Source: Acidimicrobiales bacterium
GTDB taxonomy: Bacteria; Actinomycetota; Acidimicrobiia; Acidimicrobiales; JAHWLA01
Direction: 5' to 3'
NCBI GenBank assembly: GCA_035536915.1
Contig: DATLNE010000044.1
Span: forward strand, 248,001-312,000
Length of the DNA: 64,000 nt
The position numbers were made by a program, and so were the translations under genes. This document shows, in pieces, positions 7,775 through 15,240 of this stretch. The notes under the pieces were generated by a model. The model made no database searches. It was not told where the DNA came from and was given only the letters and a program-made list of their open reading frames with translations. Each line of letters starts with the position of its first letter. The stretch's first letter is position 1.

Positions 7775-8914
7775 CTAGCGGTTGCGCCAGTAGTTGAAGA
7801 GCGAGCTCTCTTGGCTGTCGAAGTACGGGCCGCTCATCCACGAGCCGCCGTAGGGCTTGTGGCTGTTGACCGAGTTCACGTAGCCCAGCCAGTTCGACCC
7901 GACGTAGGTGAGCCAAGGGCCGCCGCTCGAGCCGCCGGTCATGGTGCACGACATCCACATCGTCCCCGCGTAGGTGCCGTCGTTGTAGGAGTAGTTCGGG
8001 CAGTGGATGAGGTCCTCGCCGCTGTAGCTGTAGGCGGGCCAGCGGGAGTCGGTGGCCGGGTAGCCGAAGCTGTGGCGGTACAGGTTGGTCGGCTCGTTGA
8101 ACGAGATGCCGTGGCCGCCGACGTAGTTCACCAGGTTGCCGCTGGCGTTGGGGCTGACCAGCAGGACGGCTACGTCGTCACGGAAGTCGTAGGAGCCGCC
8201 CACGCCGCCGTGCCACGACCACGTGGTCGACACCTGCCGGTAGTGCCAGGTGCCCATGCGGCAGCCGTACTCGTAGCCCGGGCAGAAGCGGAAGTGCTCG
8301 TACCAGAAGCCGTTGCCGGTGATGCGCCCGTCGCCGTCGGGGTCGGGCCGGAACACGCAGTGGCCTGCGGTGAGCACCAGCGACTTGTTCTCGCTGTTGA
8401 CCGCGGTGGCCGAGCACCAGCTCCAGCGCTCGCCTGCGCCCGGCTGGGTGTCGAAGAACAACCGGCCCACCTGCAGGTTGGGGTTGGTCCAGTAGGCGCC
8501 GCCCCATGCCGAGTTTTGCGAGGCGCCGCTCGAGCTTGTGGGCTGGTCGTTGCCCGCCGACGCCGTGCCCGACAGCGTGTTGCCGCTGGGCGCCTTGGCG
8601 GGCGCCGCTCCTTCGACCCGCTCGGTCGGACCGGCCTGCTCCTGGGGAGCGGCGTCGCGCCGAGCCTGCGCGTGCTGCGCCGGGGTGGGCAGGGGCTTGG
8701 CCTCCCGCTCGACCCGCTCGTTGGGGACCTCGCGGCCTCGGGCCTGTTCCGCCTGCGACACCGCCTTCGACGGTGGTGCGCCTCGCCCTCGGTCCTCGGC
8801 CCGCGGGGCCGCGAGGGCCGAGCCGCTGCTGATGCCGATCATGGTGACGGCGGCGACGACCGATGCCGCCGCCATGCCGATCCGCCGAATGCTTCGTGCC
8901 TTGGTGGTGTTCAT
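7775..8914 (-). CDS. Secreted trypsin-like (S1/V8-type) serine protease
   Basis: 379 residues from ATG 8914, chosen because GGAGGAG lies 8 nt upstream on the minus strand. Signal peptide: basic start (MNTTKARSIRR), hydrophobic core, cleavage near SALAAP. Residues ~40-130 are a charged, Ala/Pro-rich propeptide-like segment. The mature protease has the triad His in LTAGHC, Asp in DFRDDVAVLLV and Ser in GGSSGGPW, plus many Trp and Tyr typical of extracellular glutamyl endopeptidase-like proteins. Role: extracellular proteolysis. It is transcribed alone and closed by a strong hairpin. Confidence 0.85.
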   Translation of the reverse strand: MNTTKARSIRRIGMAAASVVAAVTMIGISSGSALAAPRAEDRGRGAPPSKAVSQAEQARGREVPNERVEREAKPLPTPAQHAQARRDAAPQEQAGPTERVEGAAPAKAPSGNTLSGTASAGNDQPTSSSGASQNSAWGGAYWTNPNLQVGRLFFDTQPGAGERWSWCSATAVNSENKSLVLTAGHCVFRPDPDGDGRITGNGFWYEHFRFCPGYEYGCRMGTWHYRQVSTTWSWHGGVGGSYDFRDDVAVLLVSPNASGNLVNYVGGHGISFNEPTNLYRHSFGYPATDSRWPAYSYSGEDLIHCPNYSYNDGTYAGTMWMSCTMTGGSSGGPWLTYVGSNWLGYVNSVNSHKPYGGSWMSGPYFDSQESSLFNYWRNR

Positions 8915-9044
8915 TTCCCGATCTCCTCCGGTTCCGCCGTTGGGGCCCCAGCGGCCCAAGCGGTGAGTTGATCGTGCGCCTCGCGACGGGCATCCGTCCG
9001 TCTCGCAGGCGACACCGGAAATGTGCGGTTTGTGACAGAGGCGC

Positions 9045-9458
9045 TCAGCGCCGGGGCGGGATCGAGTAGGTCACTTGCGCCTTGGCCACCAGCTCGTCAG
9101 GGCTGCCGTCGGCTGACCACATCGACACGTCGACCACCGCCAGCCTGCTGCCGAGCTTGAGGACGCGCCCGTCGGCGAAGACGTCGACCAACGCAGGCTT
9201 GCGCAAGAAGTCGATGTGCAAGCTGGTGGTGACGGCGAGCGCCACCAAGCCGATCCGCGACAAGACCGACAACCATGCGGCGGTGTCGGCCAGCCCCATG
9301 AGCGCAGGCCCCGACACCGTGCCCCCGGGCCGTTCCTCGGCGCTGCTGACCGTGCGCCGCAGGAGGACCCCCGCCTCGGTGATCGCCTCGACCTTGAGGG
9401 GCGGCGGGTTGGCGGGGAAGGCGTCGCGAAGGAACTGCTCCAACTCGTCCGGCGTCAT
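9045..9458 (-). CDS. PaaI-type hotdog-fold thioesterase
   Basis: 137 residues from ATG 9458. The family signature is seen in GGTVSGPALMGLADTAAWL (active-site region of PaaI-like acyl-CoA thioesterases) and TTSLHIDFLRKPA. It hydrolyses acyl-CoA thioesters; chain specificity is unknown. Upstream in-frame starts exist (ATG 9485, with GGAAGG, and TTG 9518), but ATG 9458 matches the usual family start, and a TACGGT hexamer lies 6 nt before it, as in other leaderless genes here. It is divergent from the restriction-modification genes. Confidence 0.8.
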   Translation of the reverse strand: MTPDELEQFLRDAFPANPPPLKVEAITEAGVLLRRTVSSAEERPGGTVSGPALMGLADTAAWLSVLSRIGLVALAVTTSLHIDFLRKPALVDVFADGRVLKLGSRLAVVDVSMWSADGSPDELVAKAQVTYSIPPRR

Positions 9459-9464
9459 CGCGGC

Positions 9465-9470
9465 ACCGTA
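9465..9470 (-). promoter_or_regulatory. Leaderless-type -10 element (TACGGT) of the thioesterase gene
   Basis: TACGGT on the minus strand with a 6-nt spacer before ATG 9458. It lies inside the longer frame that begins at 9485 or 9518, so it supports the shorter start only if used. Confidence 0.4.
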
Positions 9471-9546
9471 CGCGATCACCGGCATCCAGCCTTCCACCAC
9501 TTCGTAGGTCAGCCCCAATACCGTGGCGGTGTGGCGGCCTGCTCCG

Positions 9547-9567
9547 TAGACTCGAACACATGTTCGA
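9547..9567 (+). promoter_or_regulatory. Leaderless promoter and palindrome over the methyltransferase start
   Basis: TAGACT (9547-9552) lies 7 nt before ATG 9560, with no ribosome binding site, so a leaderless transcript is likely. The dyad TCGAACA-CA-TGTTCGA (9552-9567) covers the transcription and translation start. Such a site could be an operator or could contain a methylation target that gives feedback on the R-M genes (inference). Confidence 0.5.
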
Positions 9568-11254
9568 TATAGAGGAGGTCAGCACAGCGAGGCTCTCCCC
9601 CGAGGGCGACCCCGACCCTGGCGTCGACTACGGCGAAGTGTTCACGCGTCGGTGGGTGGTTGAGTTCATCCTCGACCTCATCGGCTACACGCCTGCTCGC
9701 GACCTCGGCGCGTGCGTCGTCGTCGAGCCGTCATGTGGTACTGGGGCGTTCCTGGGCCCGATTGTCGACCGTCTTCTCGAATCGTGCGTGGTCCACGGTC
9801 GCAACCCCGCAACCCTGACGGGTGCAGTTCGCGCTTGCGACGTTCTGGACGCCAACGCCGATAGAGCACGGAAGATGGTCGTCGAACGGCTCCGCGACGG
9901 CGGGCTCATGTCCGAGGATGCCGAAGCAGTCGCACAGGCATGGGTCATTGCCGACGACTTTCTCCTGCGCGACCACGATCTGCGTAGCGCCGACTACGTC
10001 GTGGGCAACCCTCCCTACGTCCGGCTGGAGAGCGTCCCCCGTGCTGTCATGGCCGCGTATCGAGATCGCTGCACCGCTATGCGCGGACGCAGTGACCTCT
10101 ACGTAGGCTTCGTCGAAGTTGGCTTGTCGCTTCTCAAGCCTGGAGGCGCACTCGGCTTCATCTGTGCCGATCGCTGGATGCACAACCAATACGGCGCACA
10201 GCTCCGTGAGCTCGTGACTGCCGACTACGCCGTTGAAACGGTCGTCACCATGCACGACGTTCCGGCATTCGAGGACGAGGTGTCTGCGTATCCCGCCATA
10301 GTGGTGATTCGCAACGCCGACCAAGCAGACGTGGCAGTCGTCGAAGCCAAACGCAGCTTCGGAGAGGCGGACGCCCCGGCATTGGCAGCGTGGGCCTCGA
10401 GCGTCTCCCAAGCAGCCTGCGGTCCTACGTTCGAGGCCTCTCGCACGACAGGTTGGTTCAAAGGCGGGGAGCTTTGGCCCATGGCGTCGCCTACCACGTT
10501 GGCGCTCGTTGCCGACTTGGAACGCCGCTACGACCCGCTACAGGACGCCGACAAGACGACGCGTGTGGGCATCGGGGTGGCCACGGGCTGCGACGAGGTC
10601 TTCATCACGAGGGACGCGGCGCTGGTCGAAGAAGACCGACTGTTGCCGCTCCTGCTCGCTTCCGACACGACCTCCGGAGCAGCCGTGTCCTCTGGCGCCT
10701 ACCTGGTCAACCCGTGGGACGAGGAAGGCTTGGTGCAGTTGGACGCGTACCCACGCCTCAGGGACTATCTGGAGTCGCACCGTGCTCGTTTGGAGCGCCG
10801 TCATGTGGCGCGCAAAAATCCGGCCCAGTGGTATCGCACCATCGACCGTGTCGATCCACGGCTGCTTCGACGGCAGAAGCTGTTACTTCCCGACCTGAAA
10901 GCGGCAGCCCATCCGGTCTTCGACGTGGGCGCCTTCTATCCGCACCACAACCTTTACTACGTGGTCTCGGACACCTGGGATCTCGAGGTGCTGGGAGGGC
11001 TCCTGCTGTCGGACATCGCCAATCTGTTCGTGGGCGCCTACTGCGTGAAGATGCGCGGGGGGTGTTACCGCTTCCAGGCGCAGTACTTGCGCAAGATCAG
11101 GGTTCCAGACCCGGGATCGGTGGCGCCGGCTGACCGCCGAGAGTTGGCTCGCGTCTTCCGCGAACGAGACGTCGACGCAGCGACAGCGATTGCGAACCGC
11201 GTGTACGGCATCGACGAACTGCCGTCGGACATACTTCACGGGTGTCCGAAGTAG
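9560..11254 (+). CDS. N6-adenine DNA methyltransferase of a type II R-M system (Eco57I/TaqI-like)
   Basis: 564 residues. SAM-binding motif I is VVEPSCGTGAFL (residues 54-65) and catalytic motif IV is GNPPYVRLE (NPPY 150-153), so it methylates the exocyclic amine of adenine. The order motif I, motif IV, then a C-terminal target-recognition region (~310-540, ending GGCYRFQAQYLRKI) is the gamma-class layout of M.TaqI and the Eco57I group. It should methylate host DNA to protect it from the nuclease encoded by the overlapping next gene (13-bp overlap, translational coupling). GC is lower than in flanking genes, as is usual for a transferred R-M cassette. The recognition sequence cannot be read from the protein. 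Confidence 0.88.
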   Translation: MFDIEEVSTARLSPEGDPDPGVDYGEVFTRRWVVEFILDLIGYTPARDLGACVVVEPSCGTGAFLGPIVDRLLESCVVHGRNPATLTGAVRACDVLDANADRARKMVVERLRDGGLMSEDAEAVAQAWVIADDFLLRDHDLRSADYVVGNPPYVRLESVPRAVMAAYRDRCTAMRGRSDLYVGFVEVGLSLLKPGGALGFICADRWMHNQYGAQLRELVTADYAVETVVTMHDVPAFEDEVSAYPAIVVIRNADQADVAVVEAKRSFGEADAPALAAWASSVSQAACGPTFEASRTTGWFKGGELWPMASPTTLALVADLERRYDPLQDADKTTRVGIGVATGCDEVFITRDAALVEEDRLLPLLLASDTTSGAAVSSGAYLVNPWDEEGLVQLDAYPRLRDYLESHRARLERRHVARKNPAQWYRTIDRVDPRLLRRQKLLLPDLKAAAHPVFDVGAFYPHHNLYYVVSDTWDLEVLGGLLLSDIANLFVGAYCVKMRGGCYRFQAQYLRKIRVPDPGSVAPADRRELARVFRERDVDAATAIANRVYGIDELPSDILHGCPK

Positions 11255-12192
11255 CGCTTCCGCACCCTGCACCCCGCAGGCCCAAGGACGTTCTCCAGAC
11301 AAACCCGTACTGCGAACCTCTCCGGGCAATGTACGAACGCCTTGTCGCATCCCCAGCGGCAAGCTGGAACCAGGTCGAAGAAGCGTTTCTGAAGGCTATG
11401 TCGGACTTCGACAGTGGGCTCCCGACGGCGTTCTCGGACGATGGCAGCGGCGGGCAGAGCAGCCTGCTGAGTGCGGCCCTTCAAAACGGCAAGGGTGACT
11501 GGTTCAACAACGTCATCGCCTCAGTGCTCGAGAAGTGCTCCGGCATCGAGACGCTGTACGTCCGTCGACGCGTCCTCGGATTGATCATCCCCGAACACAA
11601 CCTGGATGGCGTCTATCCCGGGGATCCGACACGCGAGATCGACTTCATGCTGGAAGCGAAGATGATGGGCACGCCGAAGCACGCCCTCAGCCCGGGTGAG
11701 AAACCAGCGGGCCGATCAGGCTCGGCGGACACCGGCAAGCGAGTGAAAGAACTCGCGTTCAAGTCCATCGACCTCAAGGGTGAGGCAGCCCGGCGCCTGA
11801 CCATGGTTGGCCGGCCGCCGACGACTGGAGGTGCGGGTGGGGGCGACCTGTCGGCATGGCTGCACGCGACTCGTCCGAGGATCTTCTTCTTCATGGCTGT
11901 GCGGGTGCTCGGTGATGCCGACTTTGCTGCGGTTGTCCGTTGGGCGGAGACGGCGGCGCAGGTCGTCGATGCCGTGGGCCTGTACTGCTACGAACCTGCG
12001 GACGGATCCTTCACCTCGTACCGGCGGCGCTCGGGCGTGCCGACTGCGTACGAACTCGAACGCGTGCTTTACCGAGCCTGCACGGAGTTGCAGGCGCTGA
12101 GAGAGGATCCGCCACCGCCAATCCCACATGACGTACCCCCGAGCGCCGGTGCACGTGCAGGCGAACTCACTGCTGAAGCCGACGAGGGATGA
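11242..12192 (+). CDS. Putative type II restriction endonuclease (partner of the adenine methyltransferase)
   Basis: 316 residues starting inside the 3' end of the methyltransferase gene. I do not recognise a named family. The segment REIDFMLEAKMMG contains Asp134 and Glu138-x-Lys140, the D-x3-ExK arrangement of PD-(D/E)xK nucleases at a strand end, followed by a basic/Gly loop and the hydrophobic strand RIFFFMAVRVLG. Length and position are as expected for a type II REase whose methyltransferase is translated first. The assignment rests on context plus the catalytic-like motif. An alternative is an accessory protein of the methyltransferase. Confidence 0.6.
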   Translation: MSEVALPHPAPRRPKDVLQTNPYCEPLRAMYERLVASPAASWNQVEEAFLKAMSDFDSGLPTAFSDDGSGGQSSLLSAALQNGKGDWFNNVIASVLEKCSGIETLYVRRRVLGLIIPEHNLDGVYPGDPTREIDFMLEAKMMGTPKHALSPGEKPAGRSGSADTGKRVKELAFKSIDLKGEAARRLTMVGRPPTTGGAGGGDLSAWLHATRPRIFFFMAVRVLGDADFAAVVRWAETAAQVVDAVGLYCYEPADGSFTSYRRRSGVPTAYELERVLYRACTELQALREDPPPPIPHDVPPSAGARAGELTAEADEG

Positions 12193-12209
12193 GGGAGGCC
12201 AGGGGACTT

Positions 12210-12734
12210 ATGGACACCGCAGTGCGCACCGGCGTTTCGTGGCGAGGCGACCAGCTCTACCTCTGGGTGTGGGGCGCCATCTTGGTCGTGCTCGGAGCGG
12301 GGAGCCTGCTGCTCCACCCCGACTTCGCAGTGGGCGACGCTGTCACCGACGAGCACCTCTTCGGTGTGTTCGAGGTCAACGGCTGGCACGGCGTGGCCGG
12401 GCTGACATCGGGCCTCGTCGCGCTTGCCTTCGCCCGTTCCGACCGCTGGGCTCCCACGGTCGCCGCACTGGTCGGCGGCGTCGGCGGCGTGCTCCCCGCC
12501 ATCGCCATGTTCCTCGCAGGCGACGGCAACGTCGCCCTCGGGCTCATCCCCGTCGACTACGTCGACGCTGTGCTGCTCCACCTCGTGCCGGGCCTGCTCG
12601 GCCTCGCCGTGGCTATGCGGTATGCGGTATGCGGCATCAGCGCGTCAGGCGGGATGACGCCGAAGCGCCCGGACTGGAAGTCCTCCACCGCCTGGATCAG
12701 CTCGGCCCGCGTGTTCATCACGAAGGGGCCGTAG
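12210..12734 (+). CDS. DUF4383-like membrane protein with frame-extended C-terminus
   Basis: From ATG 12210 (AGGGGA 4 nt upstream) about 174 residues. Four hydrophobic segments fall at roughly residues 18-36, 56-75, 80-99 and 115-132, with the small-residue-rich pattern of DUF4383 membrane proteins; function unknown. After AVAMR, the frame passes through three copies of a 7-bp repeat and continues about 30 residues, antisense to the pirin gene. With two copies it would stop within about 10 residues, so the tail is probably not ancestral. It follows the R-M cassette on the same strand. Confidence 0.6.
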   Translation: MDTAVRTGVSWRGDQLYLWVWGAILVVLGAGSLLLHPDFAVGDAVTDEHLFGVFEVNGWHGVAGLTSGLVALAFARSDRWAPTVAALVGGVGGVLPAIAMFLAGDGNVALGLIPVDYVDAVLLHLVPGLLGLAVAMRYAVCGISASGGMTPKRPDWKSSTAWISSARVFITKGP

Positions 12735-13573
12735 GCGGCGATCGGCTCCCGCAACGGGCGGCCACCCAGCAGGAACACCTCGGCGCCCCGCGGACCGGTG
12801 CCGGTGACCGTGAGCGAGTCGCCTGCTCCGAACACTGCCAACTGGCCGCTGTGCACGGGACGCTGCTCGACGCCCGCAGTGCCGCTGCCCTCGAGCAGGT
12901 AGGCCAGCGCATTGAAGTCGCGCCGCCACGGCAGCGTCAGCCGGGCGCCCGCCGCCACCGAGGCGTGGACGACCGTGATCGGCGTGTGGGTGGCGCCGGG
13001 GCCGCGATGGTCACCGAGATCGCCCGCGATCAACCGCACCAACGCCCCGCCGTCGGACGACGAGAGCAGCACCACGTCGCCGCTGTCGAGGCTCTGGTAG
13101 CGGGGCGCCGCCAGCTTGTCCTTCGCCGGCAGGTTGACCCACAGCTGCACGCCGTGGAACAGCCCGCCCTTCACCACCAGCTCCTCGGGCGGGGTCTCGA
13201 TGTGGAGGATGCCGCCGCCCGCCGTCATCCACTGGGTGGCGCCGTCGGCGATCACGCCCCCACCGCCGTGCGAGTCCTGGTGCTGCATCACCCCGTCGAG
13301 CATGTAGGTCACGGTCTCGAAGCCCCGGTGCGGATGCCACGACGTGCCCCGGGGCTCGCCCGGCCCGTAGTCCACCGAGCCCATCTGGTCCATGTGGATG
13401 AAGGGGTCGAGGTCGGACAGGTCGACGCCCGCAAAAGCCCGGCGTACCGGGAAGCCTTCGCCCTCGTAGCCGGTGGGGGCGGTGGAGACGGAGCGCACGG
13501 GCCGATCGACGGCGCTGAGCGCCGGTTCGGCCAAGCGGGGAAGGGCAAAAGTATCGGCGGTGATGGCAGGCAC
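12557..13573 (-). CDS. Pirin-family protein with frame-extended C-terminus
   Basis: 338 residues. The N-terminal cupin has DYGPGEPRGTSWHPHRGFET and GGGILHIETPPEE, giving the His/His/Glu metal-binding set of pirins (HPHRGFET, H and E near ILHIETP). The C-terminal cupin follows, ending VMNTRAELIQAVEDFQSGRF. Bacterial pirins bind iron; several have quercetinase-like activity or regulate metabolism. The natural end should be near PPDALMP: the last ~25 residues arise because three copies of a 7-bp repeat keep the frame open. Two copies would give a TAG right after HTA. Start ATG 13573. Confidence 0.85.
   Translation of the reverse strand: MPAITADTFALPRLAEPALSAVDRPVRSVSTAPTGYEGEGFPVRRAFAGVDLSDLDPFIHMDQMGSVDYGPGEPRGTSWHPHRGFETVTYMLDGVMQHQDSHGGGGVIADGATQWMTAGGGILHIETPPEELVVKGGLFHGVQLWVNLPAKDKLAAPRYQSLDSGDVVLLSSSDGGALVRLIAGDLGDHRGPGATHTPITVVHASVAAGARLTLPWRRDFNALAYLLEGSGTAGVEQRPVHSGQLAVFGAGDSLTVTGTGPRGAEVFLLGGRPLREPIAAYGPFVMNTRAELIQAVEDFQSGRFGVIPPDALMPHTAYRIATARPSRPGTRWSSTAST
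12614..12634. repeat. Three tandem copies of a 7-bp unit (TATGCGG)
   Basis: TATGCGG occurs three times head to tail. It lies within the overlap of the DUF4383-like gene and the convergent pirin gene. Since 7 is not a multiple of 3, every gain or loss of one unit shifts both frames. Confidence 0.9.
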
Positions 13574-13689
13574 GACCGGTTCAACGCCCTGTTCGCAGCC
13601 GATGTTCCAACGCGCGCAAATGACTATTGGCGACTAGTCCGTCCCGAATGTGCCTATTCATCCGTCACGCTCCGTGGTCTTGTATCACC

Positions 13690-15240
13690 ATGCGTAGTTA
13701 CCGCCTCCCCGTTCGTCGCCTCCTGTCCGGCTGCTCGCTGATGGTCGCCGTGGCCGTTGGCAGCGCAGCCCCCGCCGAGGCGGGGCTGCTCAGCTCCACC
13801 GTCGGACTGGTGGACAGCACGCTCGGCATCGTCACCTCGGGCTGGGACGACGGGGCCACCACGGCGCCCGTGTCGCTGTCGACGGTGGCCGATGCGGTGG
13901 GCGCCGACGAGCTGTGGAAGCGGGGCATCGACGGCACCGGCATCGACGTGGCCGTCATCGACACGGGCATCGCCCCCGTCGCCGGCCTCGACGGCGCAGG
14001 CAAGGTCGTCAACGGCCCCGACCTCTCGTTCGAGTCGCAGGCCGCCGAGTACCGGCACTTCGACACCTTCGGCCATGGCACCCACATGGCCTCGATCGTG
14101 GCCGGCCACGACAGCGCCGGCTTCAAGGGCCTGGCCCCCGGCGCCCGAATCGTCAACATAAAGGTTGGGAACTACCAAGGAGCTGTCGATGTAACTCAGG
14201 TGATCGCGGCAATTGACTGGGTTGTGCAGCATCGCAACGATTCGGGCCTCAACGTCCGAGTGCTGTCGTTGGCCTACGGGACCGACGGGCTGCAGAGCTA
14301 CCAGCTCGACCCGCTGACCCACGCCGTCGAGTCGGCGTGGCGCAACGGCATCGTGGTGGTCGCCTCCGGCGGCAACGACGGCACCAGCCGTGCCGCCTTG
14401 ACCAACCCCGCCTACGACCCCCGGGTCCTGGCCGTCGGCGCCAGCGACCTCAAGGGCACCGTGTCCGCCCTTGACGACACCGTCGCCGCCTTCTCCAGCC
14501 GGGGCAACAGCTCCCGGCGGGTCGACCTGGTGGCGCCCGGCGTCTCCGTGCTCGGCCTCCGCAACCCCGGTTCGACCATCGACGACGCCCACCCCGACGC
14601 CGTGGTCAACGAGCGTTTCTTCCGGGGCAGCGGCACCTCGCAGGCCGCGGCCGTCACCGCCGGCTCGGTCGCCCTGCTCCTGCAGGCCCGTCCGTCGCTG
14701 TCGCCCGACATGGTGAAGGCGCTCCTGCGCACCACCGCCACCCCGTTGGTCAAGGGCGACCTGGCGGGCCAGGGCAGCGGTCGCCTCAACATCGAAGCTG
14801 CCGCCCTCGCAGCCGTTCCCACCACCACCAGCGTGACCGTGGCGCCCTCTACCGGCACCGGCTCGCTCGAAGCGGCCCGCGGCACCAGCCACGTGGCCTC
14901 CGACGGGATCGAGCTCACCGGCGAGCGCGACATCATGGGCAACCCCTGGAACGGCTCGGCCTGGGCACCCACCTCCACCGCCGGCACGGCGTGGACGGCC
15001 GGCACCTGGAACGGCGCTGAGTGGGCCGGCACCTGCTGGTGCGGCGAAAGCTGGACGGCCACCACGTGGGAAGGCAAGAGCTGGACCGGCAAGTCGTGGA
15101 CCGGCAAGTCGTGGACCGCAGACGAGTGGTCGGGCAAGAGCTGGACGGGCAAGTCGTGGACCGGCAAGAGCTGGACCGGCAAGTCCTGGACGGGCAAGAG
15201 CTGGACGGGCAAGTCCTGGACCAGCGCCACGTCGTCGTGA
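13690..15240 (+). CDS. Secreted subtilase (peptidase S8) with GKSW repeat tail
   Basis: 516 residues from ATG 13690. A long basic n-region and hydrophobic core form a signal peptide (cleavage near AAPAEAG). Catalytic triad: Asp91 in AVIDTGI, His129 in FGHGTHMAS, Ser317 in GSGTSQAA, with the oxyanion Asn in SGGNDGTS. Residues ~405-516 are a low-complexity region with Trp every five residues, ending in nine GKSW units. This tail is typical of secreted subtilases of actinobacteria and may bind the cell surface or polymers (inference). An upstream TTG (13627) in frame is unlikely as start. The stop overlaps the GTG of the next gene (GTGA), so the two are translationally coupled. Confidence 0.88.
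   Translation: MRSYRLPVRRLLSGCSLMVAVAVGSAAPAEAGLLSSTVGLVDSTLGIVTSGWDDGATTAPVSLSTVADAVGADELWKRGIDGTGIDVAVIDTGIAPVAGLDGAGKVVNGPDLSFESQAAEYRHFDTFGHGTHMASIVAGHDSAGFKGLAPGARIVNIKVGNYQGAVDVTQVIAAIDWVVQHRNDSGLNVRVLSLAYGTDGLQSYQLDPLTHAVESAWRNGIVVVASGGNDGTSRAALTNPAYDPRVLAVGASDLKGTVSALDDTVAAFSSRGNSSRRVDLVAPGVSVLGLRNPGSTIDDAHPDAVVNERFFRGSGTSQAAAVTAGSVALLLQARPSLSPDMVKALLRTTATPLVKGDLAGQGSGRLNIEAAALAAVPTTTSVTVAPSTGTGSLEAARGTSHVASDGIELTGERDIMGNPWNGSAWAPTSTAGTAWTAGTWNGAEWAGTCWCGESWTATTWEGKSWTGKSWTGKSWTADEWSGKSWTGKSWTGKSWTGKSWTGKSWTGKSWTSATSS
15058..15231. repeat. 15-bp tandem repeats encoding GKSWT
   Basis: Degenerate 15-bp units encode G-K-S-W-T pentapeptides at the end of the subtilase; nine GKSW copies are counted, with one ADEW variant in the middle. 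Third codon positions vary between copies, so the protein pattern is under selection rather than a recent DNA expansion. Confidence 0.85.

Noticed and set aside
8970-9044. Terminator hairpin after the thioesterase
   Set aside because: Only about five contiguous base pairs can form around GACGG-GCAT-CCGTC; too weak to list.
15058-15231. CRISPR-like array
   Set aside because: The repeats are contiguous 15-bp coding units without spacers and are explained by the GKSWT protein pattern.
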